Assembly (NCBI GenBank): GCA_017619985.1
Contig: JAFZRG010000091.1
Span: 1 to 11,842, forward strand
DNA from: Bacillota bacterium
GTDB taxonomy: Bacteria > Bacillota > Clostridia > Peptostreptococcales > Anaerovoracaceae
Length of the DNA stretch: 11,842 nucleotides
Direction: 5' to 3'
In this document: piece after piece, positions 6,855-11,842 of the stretch
Numbering within the stretch: the stretch's first letter is position 1
Layout of the letters: each line of letters opens with the position of its first letter
Program-made: the position numbers and the translations under genes
The notes under the pieces: generated by a model
What the model was told of the DNA's origin: nothing
Seen by the model: only the letters and a program-made list of their open reading frames with translations
Database searches by the model: none

Positions 6855-7784
6855 CTATTCGGTCTTCTGTTCGGGCTCTGCCGCGGGAGCGGGAGCCGCA
6901 GGTCTCGTGATCTCGGAGGGCTTGACGATGGGTTCGCCTTCCTCGGGTTTCGGAGCGACCTTGACGATGGGCTTTGCGCCGGGGCGCGGTACGACCGTGA
7001 TGATCTTGCGCGGGCAGGCCTTGGCGCACATGCCGCAGTTCTTGCACTTCTCGGGATCGATCTTCGCAAGATTGTCCACGACGTGGATGGCGTCGAACTT
7101 ACAGGTCTTTTCGCACATCTTGCAGCCGATGCAGCCGACTTTGCACGCCTTCGTGACGAACTTGCCCATATCCTTGCTGGAGCAGTCGACCGTTACGCGG
7201 CTTGCCTTGGGCAGGATGTCGATGATCTTCTGCGGGCAGGTATTGGCGCAGGCGCCGCACGCGACGCACTTGTCGCGGTCGACTCTCGCAACGCCGTCTT
7301 CCACATGGATGGCGTCGAATTTGCAGGCCTTGACGCAGTCGCCGAGACCGATGCAGCCGAACTTGCAGACGCCGGGACCTCCGAAGAAGCCCTTGACGGC
7401 TGCGCAGGACTTGTAGCCCTGATAGTCCATTTCGGTGGACGTGTTGTCGCACGTGCCGGAGCACATGACTTTCGCGACTCTTTCTTCGGTCGCGCCGGCT
7501 TCGACGCCGAGGACTGCCGCAATGCCTGCGGCAGCGGAAGCACCGCCGGGAACGCACTTATTGGGTGCGATGGAATGATCTTTGGCCAGAGCCGCAGCGT
7601 AATCGTCGCAGCCTACGTATCCGCAGGCGCCGCAGTTTGCGCCGGGCAGGCATTCGCGGATCTTCACCTGGGTCTCATCCACGGGCACCGCGAAGATCTT
7701 CGCGGCGATGGTGAGCAGAACGCCCGCGATCAGGCCTGTGACAACGGTCAGCAGGACAGGAGTTACAAAAGCACTTGGATTCAT
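6855..7784 (-). CDS. rnfB: Rnf complex subunit B, polyferredoxin
   Basis: RnfB is the membrane-anchored iron-sulfur subunit thought to accept electrons from ferredoxin. The 309-residue protein has an N-terminal membrane helix (about residues 7-30). The Fe-S domain signature follows, with Cys45, 51, 54 and 59 in ECLPGANCGACGYVGC, plus Cys77. Two tandem 2[4Fe-4S] modules come next: Cys140-183, ending in CVACGACANTCP, and Cys214-257, ending in CKNCGMCAKACP. The modules resemble each other along their length, and both contain CKFDAIHV. The tail from about 268 is Pro/Ala/Glu-rich. With 26 cysteines it is much larger than the roughly 190-residue proteobacterial RnfB and resembles the long clostridial forms. 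AAGGAGG lies 7 bases before the ATG, and a terminator follows the stop. Confidence 0.96.
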   Translation of the reverse strand: MNPSAFVTPVLLTVVTGLIAGVLLTIAAKIFAVPVDETQVKIRECLPGANCGACGYVGCDDYAAALAKDHSIAPNKCVPGGASAAAGIAAVLGVEAGATEERVAKVMCSGTCDNTSTEMDYQGYKSCAAVKGFFGGPGVCKFGCIGLGDCVKACKFDAIHVEDGVARVDRDKCVACGACANTCPQKIIDILPKASRVTVDCSSKDMGKFVTKACKVGCIGCKMCEKTCKFDAIHVVDNLAKIDPEKCKNCGMCAKACPRKIITVVPRPGAKPIVKVAPKPEEGEPIVKPSEITRPAAPAPAAEPEQKTE

Positions 7785-7797
7785 ACTGTAACCTCCT

Positions 7798-8391
7798 TTA
7801 CATGCCGAAGATGTTGTCGATCATGCCGGAGAATCCCATGAAGGAAACGCTCAGGATGGAAGCGGCAACCAGAGTGGAAGCGATGCCCTTGAAGCATTCC
7901 GGATAGTCGTTGTCTTCGATCTTGCTGCGCACGCCTGCGAACAGGAACATGGCGAGCAGGAAGCCGACGCCGGAACCGAACGCGTTCATGACGGACTGGA
8001 TGAAGGTGTAGCCTTCGTCGATATTCAGAACGCAGACGCCCAGAACAGCGCAGTTGGTGGTGATCAGCGGCAGGTAGATGCCCAGAGCCTTATGCAGGCC
8101 CGGCAGAGACTTCTTCATGAAGGTCTCGATGAGCTGTACCAGTGCGGCGATGACCAGGATGAACACGGTGGTCTGCATGTAGCCGATGCCGTTCGGGTCC
8201 AGCAGCAGGTGCTGGATGGGCCAGGTCGCGGCGGTAGCCAGGACCATGACGAAGATAACGGCGATGGACATGCCGACGGCAGAGTCCAGTTTCTTGGAAA
8301 CGCCCAGGAACGGGCAGATGCCCAGGAAGCGGACCAGAACGTAGTTATTGGCAAGGACAGCTGCCATGATGATCATTAACATTTCTTTCAT
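7798..8391 (-). CDS. rnfA: Rnf complex subunit A, membrane protein
   Basis: RnfA, homologous to NqrE, is the second multi-pass subunit of the membrane core. From the ATG at 8391 it is 197 residues with about six membrane helices. Family hallmarks are NNYVLVRFLGICPFLGVS (15-32) with Cys26, and TTNCAVLGV (111-119) with Cys114. These cysteines mirror Cys29 and Cys112 of RnfE and are the expected ligands of the shared iron-sulfur centre. A TTG nine bases upstream (8400) keeps the frame open, but it directly touches the AAGGAGG site. The ATG has ideal spacing and begins with the usual N-terminus, so it is preferred. The TAA stop overlaps the ribosome binding site of rnfB. Confidence 0.96.
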   Translation of the reverse strand: MKEMLMIIMAAVLANNYVLVRFLGICPFLGVSKKLDSAVGMSIAVIFVMVLATAATWPIQHLLLDPNGIGYMQTTVFILVIAALVQLIETFMKKSLPGLHKALGIYLPLITTNCAVLGVCVLNIDEGYTFIQSVMNAFGSGVGFLLAMFLFAGVRSKIEDNDYPECFKGIASTLVAASILSVSFMGFSGMIDNIFGM

Positions 8392-8393
8392 GA

Positions 8394-9077
8394 TTAGCAA
8401 CCTCCTTCCTCAGCGGCCGGGCAGCCATCGGCATTGCCGCAGCCCAGACACTTGTTTTCCTTCTGCTTCTTTTCTCTCTTGCCCTTGGTCAGCTTGTTCA
8501 GAGCCGCGATGATGCAGCCGAAGGTGAAGAAGCCGCCCGGAGCCAGCACGAAGATGGACATCGGGCTGAAGAGATTCGCGGTGACCACGTGGCCGAACAG
8601 GGTCCCGGCGCCCAGAAGTTCGCGGATGCAGGCCATGATCGTCAGCGCGCAGGTGTAGCCCAGGCCCATGCCCAGACCGTCCAGCGTGGAGTCGATGACG
8701 CTGTTCTTGTTGGCGAACGCTTCCGCACGGCCGAGGATGATGCAGTTGACCACGATCAGGGGCACGTACAGGCCCAGAGACTTGTTCAGCTCGGGCAGGT
8801 AAGCCTGCAGCAGCAGCTGCAGCACCGTAACGAAGGTGGAGATGACCACGATGTAGCACGGGATACGCACCTTATCGGGGATGATCTTCTTCAGCGCGGA
8901 GATGAAGATGTTGGAGAAGGTCAGAACGAACGTGACGCACAGACCCATGCCGATGCCGTTGGAGCCCTGCGTGGAGACCGCCAGCGTGGGGCAGGTGCCC
9001 AGAACGAGGACCAGGATCGGGTTCTCCTTGATAAATCCGTTTGTGAAGATACTGAGTTTGCTCTTTTTGTTATCCAT
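8394..9077 (-). CDS. rnfE: Rnf complex subunit E, membrane protein with Cys-rich tail
   Basis: RnfE is a multi-pass membrane subunit, homologous to NqrD, that pairs with RnfA to form the central membrane core. The 227-residue protein has about six hydrophobic helices up to residue 195. The conserved cysteines are Cys29 in LGTCPTLAV and Cys112 in VNCIILGRAEAF. In this family they help hold an iron-sulfur centre at the RnfA/RnfE interface. After the last helix comes a basic stretch (198-209) and then a tail with Cys210, Cys213, Cys219 and Cys227, which is not part of the core fold. The gene follows rnfG with a one-base overlap and ends two bases before the preferred ATG of rnfA. The assignment is firm; the role of the tail is unknown. 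Confidence 0.95.
   Translation of the reverse strand: MDNKKSKLSIFTNGFIKENPILVLVLGTCPTLAVSTQGSNGIGMGLCVTFVLTFSNIFISALKKIIPDKVRIPCYIVVISTFVTVLQLLLQAYLPELNKSLGLYVPLIVVNCIILGRAEAFANKNSVIDSTLDGLGMGLGYTCALTIMACIRELLGAGTLFGHVVTANLFSPMSIFVLAPGGFFTFGCIIAALNKLTKGKREKKQKENKCLGCGNADGCPAAEEGGC
8401..8407 (-). promoter_or_regulatory. Ribosome binding site deciding the rnfA start
   Basis: The sequence AAGGAGG ends nine bases before the ATG at 8391, a suitable spacing. The alternative TTG at 8400 is immediately adjacent and therefore unsuitable. The site lies inside the last codons of rnfE. Confidence 0.85.
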
Positions 9078-9631
9078 TAGAAGCTCCCTCCGATCTGTTC
9101 AAACTGGGCGAGCGCAGCGCTGACCGCGTTGAACACTGCCTTGGAGGAATAACTTGCGCCGGTCACAGGAGCAACGTAGGTGCCTTCCGTGGACGTCTTG
9201 TCCATGGTGATCTTACCGCTGATGCCCTGGAATTTGCCCGTATGGTCGGGCAGCGTGGTCTTGGAACCCAGGCCCGGAGTCTCGTTGGAGGCATCCGTGA
9301 CCTTGATGTTCTGGATGACGCCGTCCGCGTCCATACCGGTCATGACGGTAACGGGGCCGCCGAATCCCTTGAACGTGGCGGTCACGACGTAGCCTGCGCC
9401 GTTGTCGGCTTTGTAGACTTCGGTGACGCCGTCCACGAGATCCATATCCAGCTGCGTGAAGCCGTCCGCTTCGGGCAGGACTTCCGCTCTGGATTCGTTC
9501 GCCATCTTAACGGCGAGGTCGTCGATAATGGGCTTCGTGATCTGATAGGTCGCGGCCAGCAGCATGGAAGCTACGAGGCAGATGCAGACCAGAACGATGC
9601 TCGGAGCCAGCATGTCTTTCTTTTCAGACAT
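9077..9631 (-). CDS. rnfG: Rnf complex subunit G, FMN-binding
   Basis: RnfG is the single-pass subunit with an extracytoplasmic FMN-binding domain, which passes electrons within the Rnf complex. The 184-residue protein has one N-terminal membrane helix (about residues 10-30). The FMN-binding domain includes PVTVMTGMDADGVI (93-106) and the ETPGLGSK signature (117-124). The flavin-attachment region reads APVTGASYSS (154-163). Most relatives have an Asp about six residues before the acceptor and a Thr as acceptor. Here the equivalent positions are Ala154 and Ser160, so attachment, if it occurs, would be to Ser160. Downstream, GGAGGGAG at the end of this gene is the ribosome binding site of rnfE, and the two genes overlap by one base, which suggests translational coupling. 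Confidence 0.95.
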   Translation of the reverse strand: MSEKKDMLAPSIVLVCICLVASMLLAATYQITKPIIDDLAVKMANESRAEVLPEADGFTQLDMDLVDGVTEVYKADNGAGYVVTATFKGFGGPVTVMTGMDADGVIQNIKVTDASNETPGLGSKTTLPDHTGKFQGISGKITMDKTSTEGTYVAPVTGASYSSKAVFNAVSAALAQFEQIGGSF

Positions 9632-10602
9632 TACTTCTTCACCGCCTTTCTGTCTACGCCGTTGATGTGCGTTCTCGTCCAGCGATCGATGTGCGGGGTG
9701 AGGATGTTCATCAGCAGGATGGCGAACGATACGCCCTCGGGATAGGACCCGAAGATGCGGATGAGCATGGTCAGAACGCCGCAGCCGATGCCGAAGATGA
9801 TCTTACCCTTGCCGGTGATCGGGGACGTTACGTAGTCGGTCGCCATGAAGATGGAACCGAGCATCGCGCCGCCGGCGAAGATGTGGAAGATGGGATCCTG
9901 ATGCATCAGGACCGCCATGACGACCATGGAGCCGAGGAACGCAGCGGGGATGTGCCAGGTGATGACCTTTCTCCAGAGCAGGTAGCAGCCGCCGATCAGC
10001 AGAGCGATCGCGGAGATCTCGCCCATGGAGCCGTTGATGGTCCCGAGGAACATGTCGAGGTTGGAGGGAACCGCCTTGCCTGCGGCAAGCAGTCCCAGCG
10101 GGGTCGCGCCGGTGACCGCGTCGGCAGCATTCTCGCGGATGACAGAGCTCATCCGGGAGGTGACGGCCCAGTTGGTCATCGGGGTCGCGAAACCGATGAA
10201 CAGGACGATACGTCCTACGATCGCGGGGTTCGCGAAGTTTTCGCCCAGGCCGCCGAACAGCTGCTTGACGACGACGATCGCCACGAAGCAGCCGATGATG
10301 GCCATCCAGATCGGCAGGGTGACGGGCAGGTTGAAGGCGAGGATGACGCCGGTAACGACTGCGGACCAGTCACCGATGGTCTGGGGTCTGTTCAGGAGCT
10401 TTCTGGTGCCGCCTTCAAAGATGACGCAGGCGGCCGCGCAGACGGCGGTCATGATGAGCGCCCTCGCGCCGAATACGTAGATGGAGACCAGAAGCGCCGG
10501 GCAGAGAGCGATCACGACATCTCTCATGATGCTCTTGGTATCGACCGGGTTATTTACGTGAGGAGCGGAGGATACGATCAGATTTGTGTGCTGAGTGCTC
10601 AT
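9631..10602 (-). CDS. rnfD: Rnf complex subunit D, membrane flavoprotein
   Basis: RnfD is an integral membrane subunit, homologous to NqrB, that carries covalently bound FMN and takes part in electron transfer across the membrane. The 323-residue protein has many hydrophobic segments, with clear ones near residues 28-62, 80-112, 130-142, 195-212, 218-235, 242-255 and 267-302. The motif DAVTGATPL at residues 161-169 matches the site flavinylated by ApbE transferases, with Thr167 the expected FMN acceptor. Other family hallmarks are GENFANPA (120-127) and ATDYVTSPIT (254-263). An AAGGAGGAG ribosome binding site, 8 bases before the ATG, lies inside the end of rnfC. The stop overlaps the rnfG start by one base (TAATG). 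No apbE gene is present in the window, so the flavin transferase must be encoded elsewhere. Confidence 0.97.
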   Translation of the reverse strand: MSTQHTNLIVSSAPHVNNPVDTKSIMRDVVIALCPALLVSIYVFGARALIMTAVCAAACVIFEGGTRKLLNRPQTIGDWSAVVTGVILAFNLPVTLPIWMAIIGCFVAIVVVKQLFGGLGENFANPAIVGRIVLFIGFATPMTNWAVTSRMSSVIRENAADAVTGATPLGLLAAGKAVPSNLDMFLGTINGSMGEISAIALLIGGCYLLWRKVITWHIPAAFLGSMVVMAVLMHQDPIFHIFAGGAMLGSIFMATDYVTSPITGKGKIIFGIGCGVLTMLIRIFGSYPEGVSFAILLMNILTPHIDRWTRTHINGVDRKAVKK

Positions 10603-11842
10603 TTACTTGTCTCCTCCTTCCTTCTTTTCTTCTTCTGCAGCTTTCGCGGCTGCTTCCGCTTCGGCCTTGGCCTTCGCGGCTTCGGCTTCCGCCTTGGCCT
10701 TTTCGGCGGCCTTTCTGTCTTCGCCCATGACCCAGGTCTTCGCGAGCTTGATCTCGAAGCTCAGCTGCTTTCTGGCCGGGCAGGAATACGTGCAGCATCC
10801 GCACTCCATGCAGGTGGTGACGTCGTATTCTCTCAGGGTGTCGATGTCCTGGCGCTCCCAGGCCTTCGCGAGCTTGGTGGGCATCAGGTTCATCGGGCAG
10901 CCTCTTACGCAGCGGCCGCAGCTGATGCACGCGGAATCGGGCAGCTGGGTGCCTGCGGTCTCGTCGAAGCACAGGATCGCGGAGTTGCCCTTGATGCAGC
11001 CGTATTCGTCCTTGGGGATGGCACGGCCCATCATCGGTCCGCCGAGGATGATCTTCTTGACTTCGGCCTTCGTTCCGCCGCAGAATTCGATGATGTCGCA
11101 CAGCGGGGTGCCGAGGGGCACTTCGACGTTCTTCGGGTCAGCGATGGCGTTGCCGTCGACGGTCATGGCCTTGGATACCAGAGGCATGCCGGTGGCCAGG
11201 TACTGCTGCATCTTGAGGACGGACGTGACGTTGGACACGATGCATCCGACGTCTGCGGGCAGCTTGCCTGCGATGAGGTGGCGGCCGGTCGTCTCATAGA
11301 TGATGACGCGCTCTGCGCCCTGCGGATAGACCTGGCGCAGCTCCGCGACGGAGATGTTCTTCTCGTCCTTTAAGAGGTCCTTGAAGAGCTTGATCGCGTC
11401 GGGCTTGTTCGTTTCGATGCCGATGAAGGCTCTTTCGATCTCCAGCCAGGACAGGACAGCCTTGACGCCGTCGATGATCTCCTGGGCATGCGTGAGCATG
11501 TTCTGGTGGTCGACTGTGATGTAGGGCTCGCATTCGGCGCCGTTCACGATGAAGGTATCCACCTTTGCGGGGGGCTTGACGTTGAACTTGACGCTCATGG
11601 GGAACGTAGCGCCGCCGAGGCCTACCACGCCGGATTCGCGGACAGCCTTGATGAAGCTGGCCTTATCCGTGATGACGGGGGGCACGACAGTCTCTGCGAT
11701 CTCCTGCTTGCCGTCGGGCACGATCTCGATGATGGTATCGACTCTGCCCATCTGAGACATGGCCTTGTTGATGGCCGTGACGTCGCCGGATACGCTGCTG
11801 TGGATGGGCGCGCATACGAAGGCTTCGCTGTCTCCGATCTTC
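10603..11842 (-). CDS. rnfC: Rnf complex subunit C (5' end outside window)
   Basis: This is the peripheral subunit of the ion-translocating ferredoxin:NAD+ oxidoreductase, where NAD(H) and FMN bind on the cytoplasmic side of the membrane. The reading frame stays open to the window edge, giving 412 visible residues. The first internal Met at 11760 is not the start, because typical RnfC sequence (KIGDSEAF, then APIHSSVSG) precedes it in frame. The glycine-rich GLGGATFP loop and NGAECEPY, at about residues 74-107, mark the nucleotide/flavin-binding fold. Two ferredoxin-type motifs follow, CISCGRCVRGCP (Cys 305, 308, 311, 315) and CMECGCCTYSCP (Cys 344, 347, 350, 354), for two [4Fe-4S] clusters. 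The last 35 or so residues are an Ala/Lys/Glu-rich, probably helical tail. By family length (about 440 residues) some 30 N-terminal residues are missing from view. The stop codon directly abuts the rnfD start. Confidence 0.96.
   Translation of the reverse strand, partial: KIGDSEAFVCAPIHSSVSGDVTAINKAMSQMGRVDTIIEIVPDGKQEIAETVVPPVITDKASFIKAVRESGVVGLGGATFPMSVKFNVKPPAKVDTFIVNGAECEPYITVDHQNMLTHAQEIIDGVKAVLSWLEIERAFIGIETNKPDAIKLFKDLLKDEKNISVAELRQVYPQGAERVIIYETTGRHLIAGKLPADVGCIVSNVTSVLKMQQYLATGMPLVSKAMTVDGNAIADPKNVEVPLGTPLCDIIEFCGGTKAEVKKIILGGPMMGRAIPKDEYGCIKGNSAILCFDETAGTQLPDSACISCGRCVRGCPMNLMPTKLAKAWERQDIDTLREYDVTTCMECGCCTYSCPARKQLSFEIKLAKTWVMGEDRKAAEKAKAEAEAAKAKAEAEAAAKAAEEEKKEGGDK

Noticed and set aside
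10606..10720. Ala/Lys/Glu-rich C-terminal tail of RnfC as a novel domain
   Set aside because: Charged, low-complexity helical tails are common on RnfC and vary widely in length; nothing specific can be read from it.
9667..11373. Long plus-strand open frame opposite rnfC and rnfD (568 codons)
   Set aside because: It is the antisense of two firmly identified rnf genes, its translation is rich in Asp, His, Arg and Gly without domain motifs, and it has no sensible start context. GC-rich codons in the real genes cause it.

Overview
The window looks like chromosomal DNA of a moderately GC-rich anaerobic Firmicute of the class Clostridia. The evidence is an rnf cluster in the order C-D-G-E-A-B, strong AAGGAGG-type ribosome binding sites, a diacylglyceryl-type lipoprotein signal peptide, a clostridial-type ornithine racemase relative and short intergenic spaces with intrinsic terminators. 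All recognised genes lie on the minus strand, so transcription runs from high to low coordinates. Species cannot be assigned from the sequence alone.

Region 1 (about 11842 down to 6796) holds rnfC (5' end outside the window), rnfD, rnfG, rnfE, rnfA and rnfB. They are packed with 0-13 bases between genes, or 1-base overlaps, and end in an intrinsic terminator. Together they encode the membrane Rnf complex, which couples electron transfer between reduced ferredoxin and NAD+ to ion export.

Region 2 (6783 down to about 350) starts with an extended -10 promoter directly behind that terminator. It is a compact six-gene operon: an AMP-forming acyl-CoA ligase, an ornithine/alanine racemase-family PLP enzyme, a branched-chain amino acid type binding lipoprotein, a one-domain NifU-like Fe-S protein, a CapA-family membrane-anchored phosphoesterase-like protein with a Glu-Pro-rich insert, and an unrecognised 176-residue protein. 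The genes overlap or lie within about 21 bases of each other, and a GC-rich terminator follows the last one. No single pathway obviously unites them. A link between amino acid uptake or racemisation, acyl activation and the cell surface is only an inference.

Region 3 (about 350 down to 1) carries no convincing gene. It contains a near-consensus sigma-A promoter with an A/T-rich upstream element that overlaps the tail of the preceding terminator. At least 280 bases of potentially structured leader follow. The product it drives lies beyond the window edge; a stable RNA operon or a highly expressed gene are both possible.

I saw no CRISPR array, insertion sequence, prophage, tRNA or defence system. 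The window is mostly ordinary core metabolism. The points most worth a second look are the atypical flavin-attachment motif in RnfG, the duplicated ferredoxin module of RnfB, the cysteine-rich tail of RnfE, the CapA insert, the unusual six-gene operon and the strong promoter with its long leader.
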